Below are positions 22,540 to 36,190 of a DNA stretch of 64,000 nucleotides, piece after piece. Position 1 is the first letter of the stretch. Every line of letters starts with the position of its first letter. The DNA is from Ophiosphaerella korrae (lineage: Eukaryota > Ascomycota > Dothideomycetes > Pleosporales > Phaeosphaeriaceae). The stretch covers positions 62,001 through 126,000 of the forward strand of contig JALNQF010000014.1 of the NCBI GenBank assembly GCA_028456385.1, in the 5' to 3' direction. Position numbers and translations under genes: made by a program. The notes under the pieces were generated by a model. That model saw only the letters and a list, made by a program, of their open reading frames with translations, was not told the DNA's origin and searched no databases.

Positions 22540-23004
22540 CTCGCCCTCGAAAGCACCAGCACCGCAGCCCTCGAGCGCAAACTCCCTACCAACCCCCTCC
22601 GAACTGGCGCGCTCGCCGTGAAAAAGGGCATGACGGTTCTCTTCGACCCATTAACAGGGAAATGCTCTGCCTGCACCGTCCTCTAATTCGACCGCAACGT
22701 CGTGCTAGGCTACAAGACGAAAGAGAAACATGGGTACTGGGCTGTACAGATTGGTGCGGGGAGTAAAGAGGCGCGGAATGTGAGCAAGCTTATGTTGGGA
22801 CATTTTGTGGAGGCGGGGGTTGCGCCTTGTCGGTGGATTAGGGAGTTTAAGGTCAGGGATGAGGAAGGGCTGAAGGTGGAGGTTGGTGAGCAGTTGGGGG
22901 CTAAGTGGTTTCGGGAAGGGGGTTGGAAAGGGGAAAGGGTTTGCTGGTGTGAGTTGAACTTCCCTTCTTCGATTGAGGGACTTGAGAGGTGGTGGGGCGG
23001 TTGA
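22540..23004 (+). pseudogene. Fragment of mitochondrial ribosomal protein uL3 (uL3m, yeast MRPL9 family)
   Basis: The frame from about 22543 reads LERKLPTNPLRTGALAVKKG, then MTVLFDPLTGK, TAA at 22684, then GYKTKEKHGYWAVQIGAG, RNVSKLMLGHF and PCRWIREFKVRDE. This is the N-terminal half of uL3m, which binds 21S/23S-type rRNA in the mitochondrial large subunit. The TAA replaces a probable CAA (CpA to TpA). No ATG remains in frame. Past about 22930 the expected GKGFAGV motif occurs one frame over, so there is also a frameshift, and the C-terminal half is missing. The real gene must be elsewhere, because the protein is essential for mitochondrial translation. The composition is GC-rich compared with the transposon block. 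Confidence 0.75.
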
Positions 23005-23715
23005 GGCTGTTAAATATCAGGGTCTTGTGTCCATTGGTCGCTTTCTCTAGATAGAAAAGACATGGGCCAGTCGTTTGAAGACGGCTATGGTATGCTAGGG
23101 GGATTGGCTGGTATTGTAGAGTTTTTGGTTAACGGCATAGTTTTGTTGATTAATTATTGATGATGGTTTGATTCCTACTTGGTTTCAGCCGCGATTTTCG
23201 TAGGCAGCTGACGCGGTCGGCGCGGCCCGCGACAATGGGGGCGAGCATGCCCCTTTAGCATGCAATCATACTTCATGATGGATTAATGTCATCCCGCGAT
23301 TACAGCTTGACCGTTAGACGTTGGTGGAATGTGTGGTTCATCCTCGCGTTCCTCGTATTTGCGGGGCGAACTGCCTAATCTGACAGGTGAAAACCCCTGC
23401 GAGTTGGTCTGCCGGGAGTATCGCTGCCATTTTATTCTCCATTGATTCGATGTATGTAAAGGTGGGTCCAGCTGCCAAGATATAAGGCTCACCAGTTTCC
23501 CTTTATCGGTTGCAAGGTCCAGGGTTGCTATTGTAGGCAGCCTGGCCGTCAACAGGTTGGCGCGGTGTAAGGGATTGTGAGGCAAAGGCGCAATGTCCTG
23601 CCACCCTTTGACGGCTTTCTTAAATTTCAATCGTTACTTTCTGTAAGCACATGCCTCCATCTCTCCTTATTCCAAAGCGTATAGCACGCAGATACCTACC
23701 TATAGTACATGGGGG
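23005..23715. other. Intergenic, no gene recognised
   Basis: A 113-codon minus frame at 23289-23630 shows no motif. The stretch includes the 3' flank of the membrane-protein gene. Confidence 0.45.
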
Positions 23716-26344
23716 TCAACTGTACGCTATATCTCCCTCAATATCCCCGGCAGTGTCGCCATTCCCACACACAACAAGCTCAGACTGAACATCGCCGCTA
23801 TCGAGCGTTCTGGTTCCGATTCTTACTTCCTTCTCCAAAGTGTGCGCGTGCACAATACCACTACTACAATTTTTGAATGCCTCCGTCCGCGGGAGAGAGT
23901 TGTAGGCCAACACCAACAGCTCATTGATCGAGTCCCAAGCCTCGCTTGAACTGCCAACGCAAAAGAGCACCACAGTATGTATAAGTGCGAGAAGCATATG
24001 AGTACAGAGCAGTGCGGCAGCAGCTTGTTGAGTTGGATTGTTCAGTGTCCAAGCCGTGCCCCATTTGTACGATTCGTAGCGGCAAAGTATGAACGGCTCG
24101 GAAGGGTCGCGCTTCTCGTATATGTTAGCACCGCTGATGAAGCTATCGTCCGTAATATTCTTTGAGAGCAGAAGCGGGTCGAGAGCTATGTCGTGTGCGT
24201 AGACGAGTTGGTACATGAGACCGACTCGCGAGACGGCGTTGATGAGGAACATAGAGGTAGCGTATCTGTGGTCATCAGCGGCTTCTCAAAATGCGAGTTT
24301 CCGTTCGTGCTTACTCCAGATGCACACTAGATTCATCAAGATTTTCAAGGATCCAACCGAGGTTGTTCATATAGGTTTGGTTGAGAAAAGCCTCATAGCT
24401 TGTCATTACCAGATTGTTGCCAGCCAGGGAGGCTTCCGGCATCATCGGTGCCAGCGCGTCCAGCCATTCTTGTTCCATTTTAATGGTATTCTCATAGAAG
24501 GGGACGAATGGGGGAAACCTAAGGCCCCCTTCCCAATCTAAATGGACGTCTTCTCCACCCTGGTGAAGGTTTTGGGCGCCAGGCCGAACGGACCACGCAT
24601 GCATGAAGGACCGGGACGACTGAATAGTCTGCCCGCTGGTCCACCATGCTTCAGCCACACACCCACGAGCATATGTGCGTGAATGATTTTGGACCAAGTA
24701 TAGCAGTGCTGCACTGCCTGATCCCAGATCTTCTGGAAATGGAAACCACTTGGCTCGGACCTGTTTCTCCGTCGTAGCGCCCGAGTGGTTCGATTCAGCC
24801 CATGTGCCTAGACCTTGCGTCGTGAGGTTGATGTGCTTGGTAGGACCGGGTCCAGGTTTGAAGGGTGGTCGCCATGTCACACCCCGGGTGAGCACTGGGA
24901 AGGGCACCAAGGTATCAGAGCCGCGGAACTCCGTCACGTTGCTGCACTGTACCCTTGTGACTGGAAACTTGCCACCAGTTGCTATGATGAGGTCTCTAGA
25001 GCCGAAGTCGTCGAGCCTCTTATATCGCCCTTTTGCCAGAGTAAATGCTTGTACGGCCTGATGTGACAAATAATCAGCATGCGAAGCTACGGCCGCGTGG
25101 GCAGTGGTTGCCCATGTATCAGGCCTAATTGCTGGCCGAGGTGTCCACTCCGACGTGCCTCCAAGCATCGTTCTTGCGGGGGGTACCTGATAAGGAACCC
25201 CGCCGGCAATGTAGAGAGACCATTGGGGAATAATGGGGCTGATACGCTCTACAGCCGCGACGAGCTTCTTCCAGCCACCATTCAGGCACGAGTCCATGTC
25301 AATACGGACCGGACTGAGGCTGCATTGAGGGACACCGGTATGGTTGCTACCAAGGACCTCTGGCCAGAGCATGGCTGGGGTGCCTCGGACGTAAAATCTA
25401 GTGCTTGCAGATGGTATCCAGTGTTGAGTTGGAATGAACAGAAGGGCCGAGGCCGGACCAACGGTCGTCGCCAAGAGGGTGAAGGAGACCAGAGCGAGGC
25501 AGAGGAACAGCCTGGACTCTACCAAATCCGAGGGCTTCGCTTTTCGGCTCCGTTTGAAAGATGCAAGTGTACGAGTAGATATTTCAGCAACCTTCACTTT
25601 CATGCTCTGAAATGAGAGAGGAACGCCAAATCCACCCAGGAAGTCAATTGTCCATAGCCAACTTGGAGTGCCAATGGACAATCCAGAACTCAGCAGGCCG
25701 AATCTGATTCCCTTGTGAAGAAGATGGTGCCGTACGAGATCAAGAGCAATGGCAGTCAAGGATCCAACAATCGTCAATTCCTAGGCTGGTTAGCGATGAT
25801 CAAATCAGCTGAGGCAATTCCATCTAGGTCTGCGCACATGCAATTTCGCCGCTACCTGCAGGAAGAAAACTGCCACGGTGGAAATCTGAGGACCATTCAG
25901 CAACACCTTTCCATTCAGTGCGACCAAAAAGATCGTTATAATGATAGGGAAGATGTGTGCGCCAGTCCTTGCGATGGCTATGGTGCGTGAACCGTTCACA
26001 ACGACTTTCTCGCGCTCACCCTTTGCCGCGAACGTAAAAGCCAAAGGCTTGAGTCCGACCGCCCGAAGGAAGGGGGGTGTTGCCGCCTGGCATTTCTTGC
26101 GGACTTGCGAAGAAAAAGAGACGAGCTTGAGACGAAAGCTTGTGAAAGCTGAGCGCACCGCCGCGATACTGCCATGTCGAACCTTGGAGGACGACGCCCT
26201 TCCCTTCGGGTAGGCTGACGATGCTGCCCCACTCTTGGACGGCTGAGAGTTACTGGCCGGGGTTGGGGCGGCGACTTGGACTCGCGGGGTCGCGTTTGGA
26301 GGATGGTTGATGCTAGAGTTGTGGTGATGGTTCATGGCTTGCAA
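23716..26344 (-). CDS. Multi-pass membrane protein with large glycosylated loop, 834 aa, three exons
   Basis: Exons 26344-25856, 25780-24315 and 24265-23716; introns 25781-25855 (branch-like GCTAAC) and 24266-24314 (GTAAGC) keep one frame. I do not recognise a named family, though the layout resembles conserved hypothetical proteins of ascomycetes. The first 120 residues are basic, Ser/Ala-rich and probably cytosolic. Hydrophobic segments lie at about 129-145 (HIFPIIITIFLVALNG), 154-180, 190-212 and 240-262 (LFLCLALVSFTLLATTVG). Next is a loop of about 400 residues with several N-glycosylation sequons (SNHT, SNVT, INLT, SNHS, QNHS, LNQT), suggesting an outside or lumenal domain. One more hydrophobic segment (LLCTHMLLALIHTVVLFCVG) follows near the C-terminus, with an INELLVLAYNS stretch behind it. 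No stops or frameshifts. Likely a plasma-membrane or endomembrane protein of unknown role. Confidence 0.85.
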
Positions 26345-26848
26345 AGGCGTATTTGAACATGAATGTTACGCGTAGGATACAGAACATGGCTGGGGAGCGG
26401 TTGTATAGGTCTACATATGTATGCATCCATAGTCGACAGAAGGCTGAAATATATGAGTGGGTTGGAGACATGCATATGCCTCACTCTTCTCCAGTCAGCG
26501 AGGCTGCCGTGGCGGTGCTGTGCGCGAATCGATGTTGAGAGCCTGAGGCGGAGGATTTGGTAATGCCAGCTCCCCCGCTCCCCATATCGCCAGACCGTTC
26601 AGCAAATTCCTCCCGTAATCTCATGTTGACCGACCGCCTCACTGCAGCGGTGCAGCAGCTGCCAATCCTACAAGCTGCTCCCCTGTACGGGTCAACGCCG
26701 AGTAGCGGTTACAGTAGTGCTTACGCCCTGTTACACACGATAAATTAAGCTCGGCTACCCCCTTTTAAGCCAACCCACTTTTAAGCCACCCCAACAAACT
26801 TAAGCAATCAACTTCAACACGCATTTACTCCACAACGCTGTACTTATT
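26345..26848. other. Intergenic, promoter side of membrane-protein gene
   Basis: No gene recognised. Two TTTTAAGCCA-type repeats occur near 26,762-26,788, just before the pogo-like fragment, and may be part of that element. Confidence 0.4.
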
Positions 26849-26908
26849 ATGGATCTTAAGGAGTACGCAATTCAATCAGCTATCAAAGATCTTGAAAATA
26901 GCGGGTAA
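26849..26908 (+). pseudogene. Pogo/Fot1-like transposase N-terminal remnant
   Basis: ATG 26849 reads MDLKEYAIQSAIKDLENSG and then TAA. The KEY/KEL-IQ-AIxDL pattern matches the N-terminal DNA-binding region of the pogo-like transposase remnant at 62.4-63.1 kb (RKELIQAAIYDLHAS). The dispersed repeat replaces the expected continuation. Confidence 0.45.
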
Positions 26909-27105
26909 CAATTAAGTGAAATCTACTCTCACACAAAGCTTTCTCCGGATTGGACCTTAAGTTACGCAGGGCGTAACTTGAGCAATGAGTACGCAGCTTG
27001 AGTAGTAGCCGAGCCCGCCTGAGCTCACTGTGAGCCAGCGAGATTGTGCCTGATTTCCGCCCTGGGCAGCATGACGAGGGTCCGAAATTGGGCCCCAATC
27101 AGCCG
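26899..27105 (+). repeat. Dispersed repeat, copy 2 (about 210 bp)
   Basis: Same orientation as the copy at 19247-19456 and alignable over nearly its whole length. It begins inside or right after the pogo-like transposase remnant. Confidence 0.7.
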
Positions 27106-28074
27106 CCGAGAACGAGAATTCGCTGGTCGGTTGAAGTCGAATAGTCGAACCCAGCGTCAAACTTATTAAGGAGGACAAAACCAAACCGGGAATAAGCACA
27201 CAGGCCGGGCGGCCGCAGGCTAAGACCAAATTCAAAGAGCCGACAAAAGTAGGATGCGAGACTTCGCTGGATAGGAAAATCCGAAGCTAGGGAGTAAACG
27301 CGGGTAGCTCGTGGCAAGGGCCTTATGTCAGGCCCCTAACCCTTACTAGAGTCGAGTGTAGACTGTTCAAGAAACCCGCCTTCCTACAACGTCCCTAGTT
27401 TTACTTTCTAGTAATACATCTATGGATCTGAACGACTTCCTGCAGATAGCAATAGATTTGCTTTCTATAGATCCTTATTCGATTATAGACAAAGAAAACC
27501 TTACAATTCAAGAGTTTCACTCTGTATTAGCGTCGGAGCTCAGTATCTGCATAAAGAAGCTGATGTGGCTATCCGACCTTATTAAGCCCGCTAATAACAA
27601 ACAGATACTCAAGACATAAGGAATATCTGTCAGCCGGATAGTATTAATACACAGTCTGTAGGTAGACTTCCCACTAGGAACCTTCTAGTAATATGGGCCC
27701 TGCTGGAGAATCGCGTCTATTACAATTAAGTGTGTCGAGTTACTGAGTGAGCTCGAACAACTAGTTATTAAGCGTGCACAAACAGCAATGGTTAGAGGAA
27801 TAAAGCCCGACTAGTTCCTTTATAACATACTGGGGATTCCTCTAGTGCAGACCTAGAAGCCCTAAATGTAAAAAAAGCCGAAGTTGATTTTGCAAGTATC
27901 TGTATGACATATGGGCTCGACATATGAGGGGCAACGGAGGTGGGTGAAAGGTTACGTTCCCGAAGGAGAAATGAAGAACCCTAGTAGAAATGTATTATGT
28001 AATTCCTGAACCTAAGTAAATGCCGTGCGGACTCACACCCAATACAGTGAGAATGGTGGTGGTAGTGATCGCCG
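27106..28074. other. No recognisable gene; one short AT-biased ORF
   Basis: A 65-codon plus frame at 27422-27619 (MDLNDFLQIAIDLLS...) is AT-biased and could be a gag or transposon remnant, but I cannot assign it. The rest has no coding signal. Confidence 0.35.
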
Positions 28075-28300
28075 GGGAGTGGGGAACTCCACGGGGAGAG
28101 AGCCTCCAAGAACAATTCCTCTAGGGAAAGGGGCGCTCCGTAGAGAGAACAGCTCCGTGGAGAGAACTGCCGTGGAGAGAGGAGAGAAGAGGAGAGTACC
28201 TCTGTAGAGAGACTCTCCGAGGAGAGAAGAGCTCCGTGGAGAAGATCTTCTAGGAGAGAACTGCTGAGGAAAGATGATCTTCTAGGAGAGGGTAGCTCTG
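28075..28300 (+). repeat. Degenerate purine-rich minisatellite
   Basis: Irregular repetition of a core like CTCCGTGGAGAGAA, spaced about 14-25 bp, at least eight recognisable times. The core CTCC...GGAG is itself self-complementary. No coding meaning seen. Confidence 0.7.
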
Positions 28301-28867
28301 AAAAGATTAGGAGTCAAAGAGCTAAGCTATGGAAGATTGTTGTTATACTCAATTGGGATCGTTGCAAATTTTGAAAGTTGATAATTTCTCAATTACAGCT
28401 AGTACCTGCTTCAACTAACAATATTTCTATCTCCTGCCCGTTTAGCATATGCGTAGTTACATTGCAATCAATGACTTGAAGGCCTCTCGAGTAAGTGCGG
28501 TTATCTTCTAGTACGACTAGGCTAATGTTTGAAAGTCCCGTCTTCATGTGCATGTCTTGATGTCAACCTGGTCCTACTGGCGTTTTAAAAGCTAACTGTG
28601 ATAACCTTCTGTTTATTAATTTCGTCTCTCGATGACTTGTGTGCCTTTGCGCCCCTGGTTATATTCTATCAGGAATGCGGGGAAAATAAATGGCAAAACA
28701 TGAGGGTGGTTGGTACGTACTGAACTTTGGCTTCGACAATTTTCGGATTCTGTAAACTGGTCAGCTCTCCTTTACTTAAACCAACGCGGCGGAATCCCAG
28801 AAACCTACCTCCTTTTCCAGTGTCTCGGCCATGCCCTCAACAGCATCCTTAAGCTTTTCACCAGAAC
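28301..28867. other. Intergenic, no gene recognised
   Basis: No motif seen on either strand. The plus frame 28710-29054 is antisense to the more gene-like minus-strand reading described next. Confidence 0.4.
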
Positions 28868-28967
28868 TGCCGTTTTGCTTGATGATATCGTCAAGAGTAA
28901 CATTGCCAATCTATTTGATCGCTGCTCTGCTGCTCGTGGAGAGAGCTCGGGTAGTGAGAGAACTCAT
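28868..28967 (-). pseudogene. Possible remnant of a small alpha-helical protein gene
   Basis: Reverse ATG at 28967 reads MSSLTTRALSTSSRAAIK, then TAG at 28913-28911, then IGNVTLDDIIKQNGSSGEKL and an AVEGMAETLEKE helix, and then a GTAGGT donor-like sequence. The Ser/Arg-rich, acid-poor start resembles a mitochondrial targeting peptide. The TAG replaces a likely CAG (CpA to TpA). No family recognised. Confidence 0.3.
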
Positions 28968-31170
<2,203 letters not shown>

Positions 31171-33213
31171 TTTGGCTCGGCTGGGCACTCACAGATTCCA
31201 CGACTTGGACTGTCATTTAAATGGAAGCGATAGAGTCGTTTCGTACTCAGCTCGTGGGCATGAACTACGCATTCATCAAATCCGAAGCCCTGGAGCTCAA
31301 CACACTTGTAAGCCCTCACGCTAGATTGTTTGACTGTTGGGCAGATTGGCTTAAGAATACGGCACTTTTATCACACCATGGCTGCTCCTCATGTCATCAT
31401 CATCTCCAATTATTAGGATGGTAGACATTTAATGTGATTTATTCCCCGAGAGGGAGGGTCGGGCTGTACGTAGCCAGTAACCCCCATCACTGGATATGTA
31501 ATGCAAAGAGCCGACTTCCCGCTGTAAGCAAGAAGGTGCCTTAATCTCAATGCTATCGTACATAGTGGGCGTCGATGAATGGCCTGAAGCGCTGCCTTTG
31601 GTTGTACTGTTCAAAAACCATAGCATCTTTGTCAGGCCAAAGACCTCCAAGTCGGGTCTTGAGCTCTGCCATCAGCTGTATTCCCGGGAGCGCCCCCTCA
31701 GAGTTGGACTCTATCTCTCCCCGCCTGGTCTCATTGAATGATAATGGAAATTCCATGCGAGATGAGAAAGCCTTGACGGCTGGAAGTCCGGTCTGAGCAT
31801 CTCGTAAGTCGACTACTGGTGAGTTGAAGTATGCCTTCCTATCTCAAGCGACTGATCTACGGGGTCAAGTTTTCTCACTTTGTGGAATCGCAAAGAAATG
31901 GGATGATAGCCTGCGCATTGGTTACAATATGTCAAAGAACAACGTTTTTGCCTGCGCCATCATAGTCATAATCCGGAAGAGCATTAACCGTTAGGAAACC
32001 AACAACCAGGCCCTTGATATCACTAAAATCTGTCGGAACTTGTCCGCAGTTTCAATGAAGATGAAGGCTAACCTTATCTCCGATGCAGTCAACGAACAGA
32101 TAGCGTCGGTCACAGGCCAGGTTCGGTGTTATGGACCTTGCACAATCGTCTAAACGAAACGGCCACAGCGCGTACAATTATCGTTCGTACCATTATCGTT
32201 CGTACCAGAGCCATCTACGACAGTCTTCGGTCGCTGTTTCGATTGCATAGGCGATTCACAATTTATTCGTCGCGATGATATCCTATAGACAGAGAGATGT
32301 ACAATTCTGCGGATGTAGAGCTTATTTCACGATTGAGTGAAGATGATGATTAGGGCAGATCAAATCATAGATGGAGGAACCGCTCATACCCCGGAATGCG
32401 TACTGTCCAAGCTTTCATATGCCTAAGGTACTATAATTTTAAATGAGTAGCTTGAAGCGCTATGAATTTGATCATGAATAAGCCAGAGCAAGTATGATTC
32501 AGGCTGAGCCGAAATTGAGCCGAGCAAGATTTTGCTGATGTAATAATGTAAAATTGATTGACCTGATCGGGTGTATGCTAAGAGTAGATTTGACTTGAAA
32601 ATAGCTGTAGTTTACAGTGCGTTGGGTGTTGCTGCGCATTGGCTAGTTTGTCGTTCTACGGCGGCTGTACTATCGTGGCCCTACTCCTGGCCTACACCTC
32701 TCGTGTCACCATCATACTAGTCGCTGGCACCTGTAGGGCCTCGAGCGCCTTTGCCGTTTGCTTCCTGGTGCGTTTGGTTGGCGCCAGGGGTGGTGTTGAC
32801 GGGTCGTCGTCGGGGGTTGACAGCGCCATCGGGGCTCCGGCACAGCCTTTGGTGATCCGCACGGACTGCCTTGCAGTGGGAACTAGCTAAGCGAACGACC
32901 AGGTTTTGATCAAAAGAATGTCCGAAATAAATATCCGCCTCTTCAACAATCCAAAAGTTCGTCAGCTCACGGCCGATGCTGACAAGATCGTGGCAGGTGC
33001 GGGTCGGCCACCCTCCCTGCTAGTGTTGTTGAGTCGTTTGTTCGCTTCTGACGAGGCCTGAGTGGCGGATTCTCGATACTGAGTACTATGTGTAAGCCGG
33101 AGCGGTTGGAGTGCAGTCGAACGTCAGTCAGGGAATCCGACGATCATGGCAAGCTCAAAGTATTTAGCGCTTTTATCACTACCTGTAAATATTGCCAATT
33201 ATGCTACCACTAA
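31171..33213. other. About 2 kb without a recognisable gene
   Basis: Small frames at 31553-31756 minus (MEFPLSFNETRRGEIE...) and 32639-32890 plus have no motif I can name; the first has a protein-like composition and could be a remnant. A perfect 15-bp tandem duplication lies at 32177-32206. A segment near 32,400-32,600 is AT-richer and repeat-like (GAGCCGA/GAGCAAG). Confidence 0.4.
32177..32206 (+). repeat. Perfect 15-bp tandem duplication
   Basis: ATTATCGTTCGTACC occurs twice in a row. Confidence 0.9.
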
Positions 33214-35180
33214 TTAACACTTCGCCCTATGCGTTTTTGCCGGATATGTATCTGATAGACTAGCCCAGTCCCTTAAGTTGGCAATAGAGAGCAGGAATCT
33301 CATCATGGCCTCCGCATCTTCGAATGCGCGGGTGCGGTGAAACACAGTAGATCCTTACCTGTCTCGGTTTTCTAGTTTAGCGCCATGATCCAACAGGAAA
33401 GACACTGCTTCAGTACTGCGAGATGCCGCAGCTTCGTGTAATGGTGTCTGTTGATACCAGTCCAGTGATCGAATACCGGCACCTGAGTCAAGCAATAGCT
33501 GCATGGCATTAACACTGCCTGCTCGCGCAGCGTAGTGTAGCGGTGTCCCCATATAATCGTCGAGGTTCCCGGACGCGTTAATATCAGGCTTAAGCAAAAT
33601 CAAAAAGCGAACTACTCCAATATGCTCACCCTTGCATGCGGCGCGAAGAGCATTGCACCTAGCTCCACCCGGCGCCTTTGAATCAATGCCCCTTTTCAGC
33701 AGCAGGCGTACAGTTCCCAACCTTCCATTCTCTACCACGTCCCACGGCGGTGAGCCTTCGTACGGCAAACCCATCTTCCTCCTCGACTTCCGTGAATATG
33801 GATCTGCTCCTCTGGCGAGAAGAAAATCGACAACCAAAGTATGGCCACCAGCGTAGTGCGATGCCGTCTTGTCCTTGCAGCGCCCGCTCGAATCATCCTC
33901 AAATATCACATTGATCCCCGCGCCCTTTTTGAGGAGCAATTGTACAGCCTCTAGGTGACTGTTTGCTGCCGCATTGTGGAGAGCCGGCTTCGTGTGTCGA
34001 CCTTTCCAATTGACGTCGACACCGCGGTCCACTAGGTCAGATACCAGCTTTGTATGCCCTCTCAAAAGAAGCTGATTGTAGAGCGACCCCGCGTGGCTCA
34101 TCTTCAAGCCCACGGCTTTGCATGGCGGCTGTGATCAGTCTCGGCATGGCGGCCGAGTGGTCAAAGTAGGCAGAGATTCCTACAGCTGTGGGTTTTATGC
34201 TGCCTGGCTCTTGTAACAGGGCGTGCCCTCCGGTTTCGAGTGGCAGCTCTAACATGTCGATGTTTCCAGACTTTGCAGCAAGATGGAGCGCATTGTCGCT
34301 TGCCTCGTCCTTTGCTGTCTGACTTGATCCGTTCTCCAGTAGCGACTTGGTTCGCTCGAGGTTTGCGTTGGCTACCGCGTGATGAAGTGATGTTCTGCCC
34401 GCGCTATCTTTTGTTTCCGCACTGAGGTTGAGAGTGACTGGCAGGGCCACTTCTTTGGAAAACCTTTCGCGATTTGTGGATCCTGTCAAGGGTGTAAATA
34501 ACAGTGGCTGAGCCGGGGTTCCATCTAGTGATTCATCGATAGGATCTGAAGCATCAATTGATGGGTCATAATCGGCTCATGGATAACGAGACTCCGTCTT
34601 GATGTTCAACGCCTGTCCTTCTTATCTTCAACTTTGGTCCGTCGAAAGAGTCGGTGCTTAAACTCATTACTGTAACTAAACTTCCATCCGAACTCTTTTC
34701 GGTAGAACGAACGTCAAGGTCTCCCAATTTACTACCTAGAAGCTCAAATTTCCTCTTCACTCCTACTGTGAGCTCACCCGCATGATTTTCGCCCTCTTCA
34801 TTAAAACTACGCGTATCTACCCCCGAAACCGTGCGAGATAGCCGACCACTCTTGTTGTCCACCTGTTCGAGACAGCAGTTCTTACAGAAAGCATTGTTTG
34901 TACTTGCACTATTGGTTATCATCCGCCGCAGGTTTTGGGAAGCCGGCCGCTCCTCAGGATTTTCTTTGATCATGTTCGTTAGTCATAGAAAGCAGACTTC
35001 ATCCACGCTAGGCAGACATCTCGCTTTAAGCTTCTCGATTCATCCAGGTACCATGGCGAGGTTATACCGATAGTATGCATTGGGGGCGCCGTGCTGCCTT
35101 TGAGGCTTCTGCAGGTAGTCCGCAGGGATTTGGGAGTCCGGCAGTGGCTCAAAATCACCGCCTGCGTCGAGGGCTGCTGC
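33214..35180 (-). pseudogene. Kinase-tail plus ankyrin-repeat protein, degenerate
   Basis: Read on the minus strand from about 35,180: LPDSQIPADYL, a TGA, then KLKARCLPSVDEVCFL, TGA, then LTNMIKENPEERPASQNL, which resembles the end of a kinase C-lobe (MI...PEERP). A charged linker follows to 34566. After a frame change, ankyrin repeats begin (GRTSLHHAVANANLE, ALHLAAKSGNIDMLELPLE). Another frameshift near 34,100 leads to the 33355-34113 stretch with at least five more repeats (PALHNAAANSHLEAVQLLLK, TPLHYAARAGSVNAMQLLLD, TPLHEAAASRSTEAVSFLLD). A TAA at 33355-33357 is followed by open frame (AFEDAEAMMRFLLS) to 33214. Ankyrin domains bind proteins; kinase-ankyrin fusions and NLR-like variants occur in fungi. 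Several independent breaks make a pseudogene likely; hidden introns could explain one or two of them. Confidence 0.7.
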
Positions 35181-35886
35181 GTGCCATGGATGTGCAAGAG
35201 CCATAGGCGCAGCCTTGGGGAGTGGTGTTAATGCGTCGGTATCGACATGTTGGGCGACAAGGCGGTTGCCGGCCCAGCAACCGCCAGAATCGGGTCTTGG
35301 ATTAGAAGAACTATAGCAACTAGATATAGCAGTACCTTACTACCATAACGCTACACCACTAATCACAGTTTCCCGTCTTCCTCTCCTTCTCTACTCTCTA
35401 AACTTAAAACATACAACTTTACTTGTCGAGCGGCACATGTATTTCTTAGGGTTAATAGAGATAGTCTTTAAACCAGACGTTGCAAATTCGCTTAGGTGAG
35501 TGAGCGGTTGCCAGAAGCAGGACCCACTGCGGGAACCAGAACGGACCCCTGCAGCTTGTTAGAATGTGCGGAGATGGGTTCCAGGGATCACAGCAACTCC
35601 ACAGTGGGAAAAGGATCTCGCGGAAGTTAAATTAGGTATAGCGAAGGGGCTGGGCTTTGCGATATTGGTGTTCGACATGTTGAGTTAACCTCGGCCTCTA
35701 GCTTCGCAACCCAAGTTCACATCGCGAAAACCGTCGTACAAACCCACATAACGCTATATACTACGTTCTCTCCCTTACAGTAGCTGGAGGTCGCATGTCT
35801 AGGCGTTGAGTCCTGCCGCGTGCGCAGGCAGCTGTCCTACTTCAGCGATATATCGAACTTTGCTAATGGATGCAAGGACCTACGTA
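35181..35886. other. Intergenic, no gene recognised
   Basis: No coding signal identified. Contains one TTAGGG at about 35,448 that is not repeated. Confidence 0.4.
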
Positions 35887-36190
35887 TAGCAGGTGCAGGG
35901 CGAAACAAGCGTCTCTTTGTCTCGGATACTCTCAGTTATATCAAGATGCCTTCTTTTGTTGCGAGCCTGGCCTTAGCCTTTTGGGCAAAAGCGCTGAGTG
36001 TATTCCAAGCATACTCTTCGAGGCTGGGGAGCTCCATGAGTTCCAAAAATTCAACTTCAGGGCTAATATTGTCGAGTTTGAGCGAGAATTTTGCATATTT
36101 GATTGCTTGAATCAGGCTTTTCCAAATCTGTATCAGTCGTTAGTACTAGTTGCTGCTAGGATATACTATGCTTCCAAAGGCGTGTAGCGC
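35887..36190 (+). pseudogene. Unrecognised coding remnant (NQAFPNLYQSL motif)
   Basis: One plus frame has a strongly protein-like run: KSAECIPSILFEAGELHEF, then FEREFCIFDCLNQAFPNLYQ, then VAARIYYASKGV and a TAG at a position that could be Trp. It has conserved-looking aromatic and acidic residues and may be the N-terminal region of a large fungal STAND or helical protein, but I cannot name it. No clear start or continuation is visible. Confidence 0.35.

Noticed and set aside
25079..25615. 178-codon plus ORF
   Set aside because: Antisense to the membrane protein; composition is a shadow of it.
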